Shown: one piece after another, positions 32,921 through 42,190 of the stretch
How positions within the stretch are numbered: the first letter of the stretch is position 1
How the letters are laid out: every line of letters begins with the position of its first letter
DNA from: Olavius algarvensis Delta 4 endosymbiont
Lineage (GTDB): Bacteria > Desulfobacterota > Desulfobacteria > Desulfobacterales > CAJINA01
Length of the DNA: 64,000 bases
NCBI GenBank assembly: GCA_905176665.1
Contig: CAJINA010000157.1
Location: 124,001 to 188,000, forward strand
Direction of reading: 5' to 3'
Notes under the pieces: generated by a model
Seen by the model: the letters and a program-made list of their open reading frames with translations, nothing else
The model's database searches: none
What the model was told of the DNA's origin: nothing
Position numbers and translations under genes: made by a program

Positions 32921-34936
32921 TTAAAAGTCCTGGAATTCGTTGGTCTCGTCGTCGAAGGGGATCATCTTCTCCGGGCGAATTCCCCTGGTCTGCACCTCTC
33001 GCGGGTTTTCCTGCCCGGACAAGGTTCCTTCCTCACCGTCCCCGGTTTCATCGTGCGTATGGTCCTTGCGGCGACTGCCACCCACGATACCAACCAGGTC
33101 TTCAACGTAATCCTTCATGTTGACGGCCTGTTCACTCATTTCGGCAGAGGATGAAGCCGATTCCTCAGCGCTGGCCGCGTTTTGCTGGACAACTTTGTCC
33201 ATTTCGACAACCGCCCGGTTGAGTTGCTCGATACCCTCGGCCTGCTCGTTGGAAGCGGCTGCGATTTCACCGACCAGGTCGCCGACCTTGGAGGCACTTT
33301 CGGCCACTTTGCCGAACGCCCCATTGGTATCGGCCACCAGGTTGCCGCCCTGGTTGATCTTTTTAACGGTTCCCTCGATCAGGTCGGCTGTGTCCTTGGC
33401 CGCATCCGCGGCTCGCATGGCCAAATTCCGGACCTCATCCGCCACCACGGCAAAACCGGCCCCGGCCTCACCGGCCCGAGCTGCTTCTACCGCTGCATTC
33501 AAGGCCAGCAGGTTGGTCTGAAACGCAATTTCGTCGATGGTCTTGATGATCTTGGAGGTCTCTTCGCTGGCTTTGGAAATTTCCTCCATGGATCCGGTGA
33601 GCTGGGTCATGGAATCGTTGGCCTGACGGACCACCTGGTTGGCTTCCTGCATGAGATTGTCAGCCTGGCCGGCATTGGTAGCGTTTTGCTTGGTCATCGA
33701 GGACATTTCTTCCAGCGAAGAAGAGGTTTCCTCAATGGTAGCGGCCTGCTCGGAAGCGCCTTCCGCCAGCGACTGACTGGCGGTCTCCATTTGACCGGAG
33801 GCGGAGGAAACATCGTTGGCACTGTTCTGCAGTCCGCTGATGACCGCGTTGATCGGCCGGGTGATGGAACGAATGATAAACACCGCGAGTAAAATGGAAA
33901 TGAGAGCACCGGCACTCAGGGCGATGATCAGCACCAGGGTGACGGTTTTCTGAACCTGCACCAGAGACGCGATTCGATTTTCTTTGGCAGTTTCCACTTT
34001 GACCACGGCCGCCGCCTGCTCTTCTTCCATCTGCGCGGTAATACTCTTTAACAGGCCATGGCCGATATTGGTCGATTCTGTCCCGTATTCATTCAGGCCT
34101 TCGATGGTGGATTTGAGCTGTAGAAAGATATTGCGCGTTTCCAGGGTCTGGTTATAGGCGCTGTAAGCGATCTCTTTATATTTGGTCGCGGTTTCCCGAT
34201 ACACCTCTTCTTTCAAGACCTTGGAGGTCTGTCGCATGGAGGCGGTTTCGGCCTTCATGCGCTTGTCGAAATGCTCGGTGAGCCGGTCAATATAGGTGAC
34301 ATCATCGGTCAGCAGGTATTGTGACCGCATGGACGCTATGAAATCGACAGTCCGGAAACCTTCTTTGATCATGGATTCGAAGTGGCTTTCCACGGGAGGT
34401 AGTTCTTCACCGACCATTTGCAGTTCAAACCGATTGGCAACTATGAGGGCCTCGCTTTTGGTCAACCATTCCTTCAAAGATGCGAAGTCCTTGCTTGTGG
34501 CCTCATTCAGAACCTCTATCTGGTGGTGTAGTTTGACGATTTGCGCAAAATCCTGTTGATAGTACTCCAGAGTGGCTGTCAGGTTCTGGACCGCCTCGTT
34601 TTTTTCTACCGATTTTAGGACTTCCCGGGCGTTGGCGATATGTTCGTCCAACTGCTGCACGTATTGCGGATCATAGAATTGCAGGTAGCTTTTTTCGGCG
34701 ATCCGCGCATACTGCACACTGTCAAGCACGGCCTGGATCTGATTTAAACGTTTCCGGGCTGCCTGGGCCTTTTCCCGGTAATCATTGTTGGCCTGCTCCA
34801 TCAGGGCGAAATTCTCATTGTTCGCCTTTTTTACACTGGTATTGGAAATAGTTTCGATAACGACTACCGCCCCTACAAAAACCAGCCCCAGACAAACCAG
34901 GAGGATTAGTTTTAAATTGATGGATAATTTATTCAT
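32921..34936 (-). CDS. Methyl-accepting chemotaxis protein with helical (HBM-like) sensor domain
   Basis: 671 residues. TM1 ([20 protein letters not shown]) and TM2 near residues 330-350 ([20 protein letters not shown]) enclose a ~280-residue all-helical periplasmic domain of the HBM/Tar-like kind ([40 protein letters not shown]). HAMP follows TM2. The long signalling coiled coil has the conserved tip [20 protein letters not shown] and [20 protein letters not shown]. The C-terminus is acidic with no clear CheR-binding pentapeptide. The separate Cache protein lies 81 bases upstream in the same operon and may present the ligand. Confidence 0.92.
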   Translation of the reverse strand: MNKLSINLKLILLVCLGLVFVGAVVVIETISNTSVKKANNENFALMEQANNDYREKAQAARKRLNQIQAVLDSVQYARIAEKSYLQFYDPQYVQQLDEHIANAREVLKSVEKNEAVQNLTATLEYYQQDFAQIVKLHHQIEVLNEATSKDFASLKEWLTKSEALIVANRFELQMVGEELPPVESHFESMIKEGFRTVDFIASMRSQYLLTDDVTYIDRLTEHFDKRMKAETASMRQTSKVLKEEVYRETATKYKEIAYSAYNQTLETRNIFLQLKSTIEGLNEYGTESTNIGHGLLKSITAQMEEEQAAAVVKVETAKENRIASLVQVQKTVTLVLIIALSAGALISILLAVFIIRSITRPINAVISGLQNSANDVSSASGQMETASQSLAEGASEQAATIEETSSSLEEMSSMTKQNATNAGQADNLMQEANQVVRQANDSMTQLTGSMEEISKASEETSKIIKTIDEIAFQTNLLALNAAVEAARAGEAGAGFAVVADEVRNLAMRAADAAKDTADLIEGTVKKINQGGNLVADTNGAFGKVAESASKVGDLVGEIAAASNEQAEGIEQLNRAVVEMDKVVQQNAASAEESASSSAEMSEQAVNMKDYVEDLVGIVGGSRRKDHTHDETGDGEEGTLSGQENPREVQTRGIRPEKMIPFDDETNEFQDF

Positions 34937-35017
34937 AATAATATCCTGCTGTTAGGGTTTCGGGTCATCGTTGAGCACAGACCGTGTTTCGGACTGTGCC
35001 CACAGGTTCGTCGTTAA

Positions 35018-35578
35018 CTATTTTTTAATTTTTGCAATGACAGCCTGATCGTAGGTGCCGCAACCAGCCACGAAAGTCTCATCTCCGAATTTTACCTGTT
35101 TTACATAGGAAATTTTGGGCGAAGGCTTTTTCTCCCCTGGTTTGGGCCACATATAATCCACCCAGCCACCACCGTCTTCCTCAGCGACCTCGTTCATGAC
35201 CGCGAAAAACAACTTACCGGTGGAATCGGACATATTGATCAGGTTTCTACCATTCAACTTGTACTTGATGGGATGCATCCGCATGACACCATTCTGGTCG
35301 TGGATCCAGATGTAAGTACCGGCGAATATAAACGGGGTGTCCTCTCCCTGGAACTCGAGAAAGGCAGCCTCGCCCTTCTTTCCCAGCAGGGTGACCGCTT
35401 CGTCGACCTTTTTCATGATCAGATCAGTCGTCAACGTTTCATTCGAAGTGGCAACCGCTTTTGCTTCGGAAGCCTTGGCCAACTCGGCTGGCGACATTTC
35501 GGCAGCGACATTGCCAAATCCTACAAAAATAAATACCCCTACCATTACAATGCTGGTTAGAATCATTCTTTTAGACAT
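35018..35578 (-). CDS. Periplasmic single-Cache (sCache_2-like) protein
   Basis: 186 residues; ATG at 35578 with AGGGGGGA upstream. A cleavable signal peptide (ILTSIVMVGVFIFVGFGNVA) precedes a stand-alone Cache domain: DTPFIFAGTYIWIHDQNGVM, RMHPIKYKLNGRNLINMSDS, GGWVDYMWPKPGEKKPSPKI and TFVAGCGTYD. Cache domains bind small metabolites and are normally part of receptors. Here the domain is free and encoded directly upstream of a chemoreceptor, so it probably acts as a soluble ligand-binding partner. Ligand unknown. Confidence 0.85.
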   Translation of the reverse strand: MSKRMILTSIVMVGVFIFVGFGNVAAEMSPAELAKASEAKAVATSNETLTTDLIMKKVDEAVTLLGKKGEAAFLEFQGEDTPFIFAGTYIWIHDQNGVMRMHPIKYKLNGRNLINMSDSTGKLFFAVMNEVAEEDGGGWVDYMWPKPGEKKPSPKISYVKQVKFGDETFVAGCGTYDQAVIAKIKK

Positions 35579-36078
35579 GTTTATTCCCCCCTGTGTTTGG
35601 ATAAATTGAAAGAATCGAATCTTGCCAAATGTTGAAACTCCTAAGGGCCTACATCAGGTTGAATTCTCATGGTCACCCAGTTCATAAAAGCGCTGTCAGC
35701 AGATATCGAGATGGTACAACGGCCTTTTTCGTATGAATTCAATAATACAAAAACCATGCCGGAGACTAAAAATCGGGGCAATTACCAGATTAATGTTATA
35801 ATTATAGATAGTTAAAGATTCTCCACAATTATAGGGGACCAGGTTCGAATGCGCGCCAACATGACGCACCACTGATATTGATTAAACTAAATTCAATAGA
35901 AATCAGAAGGTTATAATTTAAGGGCCAGTTTGGCCGCCAGTATGTCATTTTGGCGTGCCAGTGCGACAATCGATCGGCGGAGCAAAGGTTCGTCCTGAAT
36001 AGCGGCCGGATTTAAAGCCGGCGGCAATGAATTGACCTGTCAGCCGTTTGAGAGTGTTTTAAATTCCACGCTTTTTTC
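35579..36078. other. Intergenic stretch with no recognised feature
   Basis: AT-rich DNA between the divergent Cache gene and the B12 riboswitch. Beyond the Cache gene ribosome site, and presumably its promoter, I see no gene, clear repeat or terminator. Confidence 0.5.
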
Positions 36079-36106
36079 TTGACAGGGAAGACCCACCATT
36101 TTAAAT
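36079..36106 (+). promoter_or_regulatory. Putative sigma70 promoter of the B12 operon
   Basis: TTGACA (36079-36084) and TTAAAT (36101-36106) with a 16-base spacer, ending about ten bases before the riboswitch. Confidence 0.5.
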
Positions 36107-36117
36107 GTTCTTCAGTT

Positions 36118-36306
36118 CAGGTGCTCTTGTAGGGACTTTGGTCCCTGGAGCTTAATAGGGAACTCCGTGAAAATCGGAGACGGGCCCGCCGCTGTAATCG
36201 GGGACGAACACCGCAACCATGTCACTGTTCATAATCGAGCTCTCGCTGAGCTGAATGGGAAGGCGCGGTAAGTAGGAAGAACCGAGAGTCAGAAGACCTG
36301 CCTGGA
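36118..36306 (+). promoter_or_regulatory. Adenosylcobalamin riboswitch
   Basis: Conserved B12-box features in order: the 5' GGTGCTC...GGAGC arms, TTAATAGGGAA, CTCCGTGAAAATCGGAGACGG, CCCGCCGCTGTAATCGGGGA, the GCAACCATGTCACTG segment, GGGAAGGCGCGGTAAGTAGG, and the 3' GAGAGTCAGAAGACCTGCC. It should bind adenosylcobalamin and lower expression of the operon through the terminator at 36367. The only riboswitch seen in the window. Confidence 0.95.
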
Positions 36307-36366
36307 TGTGTGGCGTACCCTTTATGGACAAAAGGCCGCCCGGCAGATCTCAGGATAAAAAGGGAC

Positions 36367-36405
36367 ATCCCCGGATCGAATTATATCGGTCCGGGGATTT
36401 TTTTT
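36367..36405 (+). terminator. Riboswitch expression-platform terminator
   Basis: Stem ATCCCCGGA/TCCGGGGAT (36367-36375 with 36390-36398), followed by eight T. It lies between the riboswitch aptamer and the cbiK ATG at 36447, as expected for ligand-induced termination. Confidence 0.88.
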
Positions 36406-36446
36406 GGCCTGGATCGCAGGAGTTCATCTTGGCAGGGAGAGGGCGT

Positions 36447-37349
36447 ATGCTTAAACGGCTGTTGCTGGTGTTGATGTTTGGTTCGGTCCTGGTCTGGGCA
36501 AGTGCCTACGCCGGGCACCATGGGGGAGTCAGCCCCCGCAAGGAGGGTATCTTGCTGGTGGCTTTTGGATCGAGCCTGCCCGAGGCCCAAGTCGCCTTTG
36601 AGAACATTGACCGGCAGGTTAAGGCGGCTTTTGCGGATATACCGGTACGATGGGCCTATACCTCTCATATCATTCGCAAGAAAATGGCAGCCCGGGGTCA
36701 TCAACTGGATTCGGTTGCCATGGCCCTGACCAAAATGATGGAGGACGGTTTTACCCATGTGGCCGTGCAGTCGCTGCACACAATCCGGGGTGAAGAATTT
36801 GATAACCTTGCGGCCACGGCCCGGGCCTTCAGCCGCATGCCCGAAGGCATCCGGTGCATAACTATGGGCGCACCCTTGCTCTCCACCCAGGACGATCTGG
36901 AAAAGGTCTCGGCGGCCATCCTGGCCACTATTCCACCGGCGCGCAAGGAACAGGAGGCCGTGGTGCTAATGGGACACGGCAGCCATCATCCCGCCAACGC
37001 ATTCTACGCGGCCCTGATGTTTAACGTCCAGCGGCATGATTCACACGTGTTTGTGGGCACCGTCGAGGGAGCCCCTGAAATCGATGTGATCCAAACCTTA
37101 CTGGCGGAGAAAAAGATTAAAAAGGTCTATCTCATGCCTTTTATGTCGGTGGCTGGAGACCATGCCCGCAATGACATGGCCGGGCCGGACGAGGACTCTT
37201 GGAAATCGTTACTCACCCGGGCCGGTTTTCAATGCGAAGCAGTCCTCAAAGGCACGGCGGAATACGATAATTTTGTCGCGATTTGGGTGGCGCATTTGCA
37301 AGAAGCCTATCAGCGGCTAAGTAAAAAACACGGACATGATTATAAATAA
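36447..37349 (+). CDS. cbiK: Sirohydrochlorin cobaltochelatase CbiK, periplasmic form
   Basis: 300 residues. The frame is open from 36306, but the ATG at 36447 has AGGGAGAGGG upstream and begins a signal peptide (MLKRLLLVLMFGSVLVWASA). The CbiK fold inserts cobalt into sirohydrochlorin: KEGILLVAFGSSLPEAQVAF, TSHIIRKKMAARGHQLDSVA, VQSLHTIRGEEF with a metal-site His, VLMGHGSHHPANAFYAALMF and VYLMPFMSVAGDHARNDMAG. A periplasmic paralogue is known in Desulfovibrio and may bind heme or serve metal uptake rather than synthesis. Mature N-terminus GHHGG could bind metal. First gene after the riboswitch; overlaps btuC by 14 bases. Confidence 0.9.
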   Translation: MLKRLLLVLMFGSVLVWASAYAGHHGGVSPRKEGILLVAFGSSLPEAQVAFENIDRQVKAAFADIPVRWAYTSHIIRKKMAARGHQLDSVAMALTKMMEDGFTHVAVQSLHTIRGEEFDNLAATARAFSRMPEGIRCITMGAPLLSTQDDLEKVSAAILATIPPARKEQEAVVLMGHGSHHPANAFYAALMFNVQRHDSHVFVGTVEGAPEIDVIQTLLAEKKIKKVYLMPFMSVAGDHARNDMAGPDEDSWKSLLTRAGFQCEAVLKGTAEYDNFVAIWVAHLQEAYQRLSKKHGHDYK

Positions 37350-38418
37350 CCCAGCCAATGAAACCACCCCAGCGGTGAACGGAGGCGGACTGATCGTTCA
37401 GATTGTCGTCCTGTCTGTTTTGCTACTGCTGGTTATCGTGGTCTCCACCTCATTGGGGTATCTTTCGATTCCGTTTCCCAGTGTTGTCAAGATAATCCTG
37501 GCCCAACTATTTGGAAATACGGATCTTCTGGCCGGACTTGATGAGCGCTTTTTGGCAGTGGTGATCGATATCCGGCTTCCGCGCATCCTCGCGGCCGCTA
37601 TTGTGGGCGGCGGGCTTGCCGTGGCCGGGGTGGTTTTCCAGGGAATTCTCCTCAACCCCTTGGCGGACCCTTACACCCTCGGGGTTTCTGCCGGGGCTGC
37701 CTTTGGTGCGGCCATCGCCATCTTGCTGAACATTGGGTTCATGGGCGGCTTCAACGTACCGTTTTTTGCTTTCGTCGGAGCTCTGGTGACCCTGTTTGCC
37801 GTCATCTACTTGTCCAGCAGCGGGGATACCGGGCCCCATATCCTGTCATCGAACAACCTGATTTTATCCGGTATCATTGTGGCGGCTATTCTTTCGGCGG
37901 GGATCAGTTTTCTCAAGTACATCGCCGATGAGAATGTGGCCGTGATCATCTTCTGGCTCATGGGGAGCTTTGCTTCGATGACCTGGACCAAGGTGCTGCT
38001 CACCTTTGTGTTCATCTGCGTGGGTACGGCGATCGCCCTTTTCTTTGCCCGGGACCTGAATGTCATGTCACTGGGCAATCGAGCCGCCGCGTCCCTCGGG
38101 GTCGATACCCGCCGGGTCACGCTCGTGCTGCTGCTGACCGCCTCCATGGTGGCCGCTATCTGTGTGTCCATTTCGGGCATCATCGGGTTTGTCGGCCTGC
38201 TGGTGCCGCACATAATGCGGACATTCACCGGGCCCGACAACCGTAAACTGATCCCGGTTTCACTGCTGGCGGGGGCCACACTGCTGCTCGGAGCCGACAC
38301 GGTTACCCGGGCCATCCTCCCGGTGGAAGTTCCCATCGGCGTACTGACCGCCCTCATTGGCGGACCGTTTTTCTGCTACATCTTCAGAAAGCGGCAAGTG
38401 ACCGGGAGGGGGATGTAG
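37336..38418 (+). CDS. btuC: FecCD/BtuC-family ABC permease (corrinoid import)
   Basis: 360 residues with about ten membrane helices of the FecCD type. Diagnostic stretches: DIRLPRILAAAIVGGGLAVA, GVVFQGILLNPLADPYTLGV, SAGAAFGAAIAILLNIGFMG and, late, ISGIIGFVGLLVPHIMRTFT followed by GPDNRKLIPVSLLAGATLLL. It forms the channel of a BtuCDF-type importer for corrinoids, or possibly cobalt-chelate or siderophore; the riboswitch supports corrinoids. Starts inside the cbiK 3' end and is followed two bases later by the ATPase gene. Confidence 0.92.
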   Translation: MIINNPANETTPAVNGGGLIVQIVVLSVLLLLVIVVSTSLGYLSIPFPSVVKIILAQLFGNTDLLAGLDERFLAVVIDIRLPRILAAAIVGGGLAVAGVVFQGILLNPLADPYTLGVSAGAAFGAAIAILLNIGFMGGFNVPFFAFVGALVTLFAVIYLSSSGDTGPHILSSNNLILSGIIVAAILSAGISFLKYIADENVAVIIFWLMGSFASMTWTKVLLTFVFICVGTAIALFFARDLNVMSLGNRAAASLGVDTRRVTLVLLLTASMVAAICVSISGIIGFVGLLVPHIMRTFTGPDNRKLIPVSLLAGATLLLGADTVTRAILPVEVPIGVLTALIGGPFFCYIFRKRQVTGRGM

Positions 38419-38420
38419 TC

Positions 38421-39194
38421 ATGGGATTCGACCTGCGGGATATATCGTTTGCCTATGGCTCCAAGGAGGTCCTGCGCACCATTTCAATCACCCTGGAAAC
38501 CGGCCGTTTTTACGGGGTGATCGGCCCGAATGGCTGTGGCAAGACCACTTTGCTTGATCTCATGGTTCGACACCGGCAGCCGGCGACCGGCGCGATTCAG
38601 TACAACCGAAAAGGGTTGGACGTCTATTCCCGGCGGCAGCTTTCGCGCGAAATTGCCCTGGTACCCCAGAACTTTTACATCAATTTTCCATACACCGCGC
38701 GGGAAATTGTGATGATGGGACGTTATCCCTATATACCCCGGTTTGCCCGGCCGGGACCGGAGGACAATGCCGCCGTCGACAGCATCATGGATAAGACCGG
38801 GACCCTGGCTTTCAGGAACCGGCGGATCACGGATCTGAGCGGGGGTGAACGTCAGCGGATCGTGTTTGCCCGGGCCCTGGCCCAGGACACACCGGTCCTG
38901 TTCCTGGATGAGGCCACTTCCAACCTGGATATCAACCATACGCTGAGCCTGCTCAAGGTGGTGCGGCGCCGGGTGGCGTCCGGCGGGCGGACCGTGGTGG
39001 CGGTCCTGCAGGACATCAACCTGGCGGCCACGTACTGCGACGAGTTGATCTTTATGAAGCAGGGCCAAATTTTTACACGGGGGGCCACGGACCGCGTATT
39101 GAATCCGGACACGCTCAAAGATGTTTTTAAGGTGGATGCGGATATTGTGTTTAACGCGTTCTCGGAATCAAGGCAGGTGGTATTTAAAAAGTGA
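38421..39194 (+). CDS. btuD: BtuD-type ABC transporter ATPase
   Basis: 257 residues. Walker A GVIGPNGCGKTTLLDLMV, Q-loop ALVPQNFYINFPYTAREIVM, signature LSGGERQRIVFARALAQDTP, Walker B VLFLDEATSNLD and the H-region shifted to VVAVLQDINLAATYCDELIF (D-x-N in place of H-D, common in this class). It powers the BtuC permease. Overlaps btuF by four bases (GTGA). Confidence 0.93.
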   Translation: MGFDLRDISFAYGSKEVLRTISITLETGRFYGVIGPNGCGKTTLLDLMVRHRQPATGAIQYNRKGLDVYSRRQLSREIALVPQNFYINFPYTAREIVMMGRYPYIPRFARPGPEDNAAVDSIMDKTGTLAFRNRRITDLSGGERQRIVFARALAQDTPVLFLDEATSNLDINHTLSLLKVVRRRVASGGRTVVAVLQDINLAATYCDELIFMKQGQIFTRGATDRVLNPDTLKDVFKVDADIVFNAFSESRQVVFKK

Positions 39195-40165
39195 CAAACC
39201 GCCAAAAAAAACGTTTTTCACCGGGGCTTGCCCTGGCAGCATTGCTGCTGCTGGGTGCCTTAACTGAATCGGCGGCGGCCGTGATTACCGACCACGCGGG
39301 GCGCACGATTGTTGTCAAACAACCCTTTGTTAGGATTATCTCGCTCTACGGGGCCCACACCGAAAATCTGGTGATGCTGGGGCATGGGGAAGAAATAGTT
39401 GGTATTTCGAGCAGTGACCGCAACTTGGATGAATTGAAATCACGGCCGGTTTACTCGTACCGCGATGATCCTGAAAAATTCATCGCGGCACAACCGGATC
39501 TGGTCCTGATCCGGCCCATGATCGATCGGGCGTATCCTACCCTTATCGACAAGCTGGAGAAAAACCGCATCGTGGTTGTATCGCTGCAGCCGGGCACCGT
39601 GACCGAGATGTTCGCCTACTGGCAGGTCCTGGGGGCCTTGACCGGCCGGGACCGGCAGGCCCGGCAAATGGTTGCGGAATTTACGCGGGCCGTAGATCGT
39701 TTCAACGTCGTTACACGACCGGTTCAGCCAAAAAAGAGGGTCTATTTTGAAGCCATCCACACCCGGATGAAAACGTTCACGCCGGATTCCATGGCGGCCT
39801 ATGTCCTGGAAACGGCCGGCGGGATCAATATTGCCGCGGACGCGCTCCAGGTGCGGACGACCAATATCGCTTTTTACGGCAAGGAGCGATTGATCGGTAA
39901 AGCCGATGAAATCGATGTATACCTGGCCCAGGTCGGCGCCATGAATCAGACAACGGTAGCAGCAATAAAAGCAGAACCGGGCTATCGGGTCATCAAGGCG
40001 GTTAAAAACAACGAAATCTACCTGATCGATGAACAGATCGTTTCCCGCCCGACGATGCGCCTGTTGTGTGGCATTGCCCGCACCGGCGAGGCTCTCTATC
40101 CGGAATTGTTTCGTGCGCAGGCTCCGGTAATTTTAAGCTCGGTTGCCCGGGTGCGATGCCGGTAA
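39191..40165 (+). CDS. btuF: BtuF-type periplasmic corrinoid-binding protein
   Basis: 324 residues from a GTG at 39191 overlapping the ATPase stop. Signal peptide (FSPGLALAALLLLGALTESA). Type III periplasmic-binding fold: ITDHAGRTIVVKQPFVRIIS, NLVMLGHGEEIVGISSSDRN, FIAAQPDLVLIRPMIDRAYP and the long helix-linked C-terminal lobe (NIAADALQVRTTNIAFYGKE). Delivers ligand to BtuCD. Stop at 40163-40165 and the AAGGAG site of cbiA immediately follow each other. Confidence 0.88.
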   Translation: MTNRQKKRFSPGLALAALLLLGALTESAAAVITDHAGRTIVVKQPFVRIISLYGAHTENLVMLGHGEEIVGISSSDRNLDELKSRPVYSYRDDPEKFIAAQPDLVLIRPMIDRAYPTLIDKLEKNRIVVVSLQPGTVTEMFAYWQVLGALTGRDRQARQMVAEFTRAVDRFNVVTRPVQPKKRVYFEAIHTRMKTFTPDSMAAYVLETAGGINIAADALQVRTTNIAFYGKERLIGKADEIDVYLAQVGAMNQTTVAAIKAEPGYRVIKAVKNNEIYLIDEQIVSRPTMRLLCGIARTGEALYPELFRAQAPVILSSVARVRCR

Positions 40166-40178
40166 AGGAGAATAGCGT

Positions 40179-41585
40179 ATCAAAGGCTTCGTCATAGCAG
40201 CGACCAAGAGCGGCAGCGGGAAGACAACCGTCGCCCTGGGCCTTATGGCCGCATTGAAGCGCCGCGGTTTGATCGTGGCCCCGTTCAAGGTCGGACCGGA
40301 TTTTATCGATCCCGGGCACCATACCAAACTTACCGGCCGGACCAGCCGCAACCTGGATGGCTGGATGCTGCCGGAAGACTATAACCGGAAGAGTTTCCAG
40401 CGCGCGGTTGCCGGGGCCGACATGGCGGTAGTCGAAGGCGTGATGGGGCTGTATGATGGGTATGATGGAAAAAGCGAAGCCGGCTCCACCGGCCAGATGG
40501 CGAAATTGATCGGGCTGCCGGTCGTGCTGGTGGTCGATGCGGCCAGCATGGCCAGGAGCGCGGCCGCCCTGGTCCAGGGTTTTGAAAATTTTGATTCCGA
40601 CCTGCAGTTTGCCGGTGTGATTTTCAACAACCTGGGTAGTGTCGGGCACCTAAAATACCTCACGGATGCCCTGCTGGACAATGTGCGTATGCCTTGTCTG
40701 GGCGGAATCTTGCGTAACCATCAGGTTTCCATTCCGGAAAGGCACCTGGGCCTGGTAACCGAGGACGAACACATTCTGACGAATGAGCGGGCAGCACAGC
40801 TGGCTGATCTGATCGAAACCCATGTGGATGTGAATCGACTGCTCGACCGATTGGAGGAGCGTCCGCTGCCTAATGTCGGTGAGACGGCCGGTGGTCGGGA
40901 TGCCCGGGTTAGAATCGGGGTGGCCCGCGACAAAGCCTTTTGCTTTTATTACCAGGACAACCTGGAGTTGTTGGCAAAGGCCGGGGCGGAAATCGTCCAG
41001 TTTTCACCGCTGGACGACCAGCGCCTGCCGGCGGACCTGGACGGCCTCTACCTGGGCGGAGGGTACCCGGAGCTGTCCGCGCGTACCTTGAGTGAGAATG
41101 CACCCATGCGGTCCGCTATCCAGACGCTTAGCCGGCAGGGTCTGCCGGTGTATGCCGAGTGCGGCGGGTTTATGTATCTGTGCAGGGAGTTGACCGATCT
41201 GAAAGGGCGCTCATACCCCATGACCGGCTGTTTTCCGTTCCGGGCGAGGATGTCCAAACGGCTGCGGGCCCTGGGATACCGGGAGGTCACCCTGGCGTAC
41301 GATACGATTCTGGGCAATGCCGGTCTGGTGATCAGGGGGCATGAGTTTCATTATTCGGCAATCGATGAAAATACAACCAGCGACATAGACACTGTCTATT
41401 CCGTAACCAAACGGGCGAACAGCCAGAAGCTGGCCGGTGGTTTTCAGGTCAATCGAACCCTGGGAAGCTACACCCATTTGCATTTTGGAAGCTGCCCCGC
41501 GGCAGCCGAAGCGTTTATCAATACCTGCCGGCGATACCGGCAAGAAAGGAACCAGGCATGCAACCCGATGAAATCGAAGCCCTGA
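40179..41585 (+). CDS. cbiA: Cobyrinic acid a,c-diamide synthase CbiA, with AUC at the start position
   Basis: 468 residues if it starts at 40179. The P-loop TKSGSGKTT is encoded before the first available ATG (40245), so translation must begin earlier. In frame, a TAG at 40173 and then CGT precede ATC AAA GGC TTC GTC, which matches the family start M-K-G-F-V. AAGGAG lies eight bases before the ATC. So AUC, or much less likely CGU, starts the protein, or the consensus is wrong. The rest is intact: PFKVGPDFIDPGHHTKLTGR, VEGVMGLYDGYDGKSEAGST, glutaminase Cys in VYAECGGFMYL. Amidates the a and c side chains of cobyrinate with glutamine and ATP. Confidence 0.93.
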   Translation: MKGFVIAATKSGSGKTTVALGLMAALKRRGLIVAPFKVGPDFIDPGHHTKLTGRTSRNLDGWMLPEDYNRKSFQRAVAGADMAVVEGVMGLYDGYDGKSEAGSTGQMAKLIGLPVVLVVDAASMARSAAALVQGFENFDSDLQFAGVIFNNLGSVGHLKYLTDALLDNVRMPCLGGILRNHQVSIPERHLGLVTEDEHILTNERAAQLADLIETHVDVNRLLDRLEERPLPNVGETAGGRDARVRIGVARDKAFCFYYQDNLELLAKAGAEIVQFSPLDDQRLPADLDGLYLGGGYPELSARTLSENAPMRSAIQTLSRQGLPVYAECGGFMYLCRELTDLKGRSYPMTGCFPFRARMSKRLRALGYREVTLAYDTILGNAGLVIRGHEFHYSAIDENTTSDIDTVYSVTKRANSQKLAGGFQVNRTLGSYTHLHFGSCPAAAEAFINTCRRYRQERNQACNPMKSKP

Positions 41586-42190
41586 GCTTCAAGATAATAG
41601 ACCAGGAGGCCGGGCCGCATGATTTTCCGGATGACAAATGGCAGATTGTGCGCCGGATGATCCATACCTCGGCGGATTTCGACTATATGGAGACCACCCG
41701 GTTTCATCCAAAAGCGATTTCGGCCGGTATCCAGGCCATCCAAACCGGCCGGGCGATCGTAACCGATACCCATATGGCTCTGGCCGGCATCCGGAAACAG
41801 ACGGTCGATAAGTTTGGCGGGTCGACCACCTGTCTGATCAACGACGCGTCTGTCGTTGCTGCGGCCCGGCAGGCCGGTTCAACGCGGGCCAAGGCAGCCG
41901 CCGAAGCGGCGGCCGAAATTATGGATGGCGGCATCTACGTGGTCGGTAACGCGCCCACGGCCCTGTTTGAGGTTATACGCCTGATTTCCACCCGGCAGGC
42001 TGCCCCGGCCCTGGTGGTGGGGCTTCCGGTAGGGTTCGTGAATGCCGCGGAATCCAAGCAGGCCCTGATGGAACTCGATATTCCCTATATAACCAATGTC
42101 GGTCGCAAAGGCGGTTCCAATCTTGCGGCGAGCGTCATCAACGCCTTGATTATTCAGGCAACAGCAGAAGGTAGGCAATCAAATGGCTAA
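41558..42190 (+). CDS. cbiC: Cobalt-precorrin-8 methylmutase CbiC
   Basis: 210 residues; ATG at 41558 with AAAGGAA upstream, inside the 3' end of cbiA (28-base overlap). Moves the methyl group from C11 to C12 to give cobyrinate. Family signatures: VRRMIHTSADFDYMETTRFH with the catalytic His, GRAIVTDTHMALAGIRKQTV, DGGIYVVGNAPTALFEVIRL and VVGLPVGFVNAAESKQALME. Full length. Confidence 0.95.
   Translation: MQPDEIEALSFKIIDQEAGPHDFPDDKWQIVRRMIHTSADFDYMETTRFHPKAISAGIQAIQTGRAIVTDTHMALAGIRKQTVDKFGGSTTCLINDASVVAAARQAGSTRAKAAAEAAAEIMDGGIYVVGNAPTALFEVIRLISTRQAAPALVVGLPVGFVNAAESKQALMELDIPYITNVGRKGGSNLAASVINALIIQATAEGRQSNG

Noticed and set aside
36306-36446. Longer start of CbiK at 36306
   Set aside because: That region contains the riboswitch terminator; the ATG at 36447 starts a signal peptide with a ribosome-binding site.
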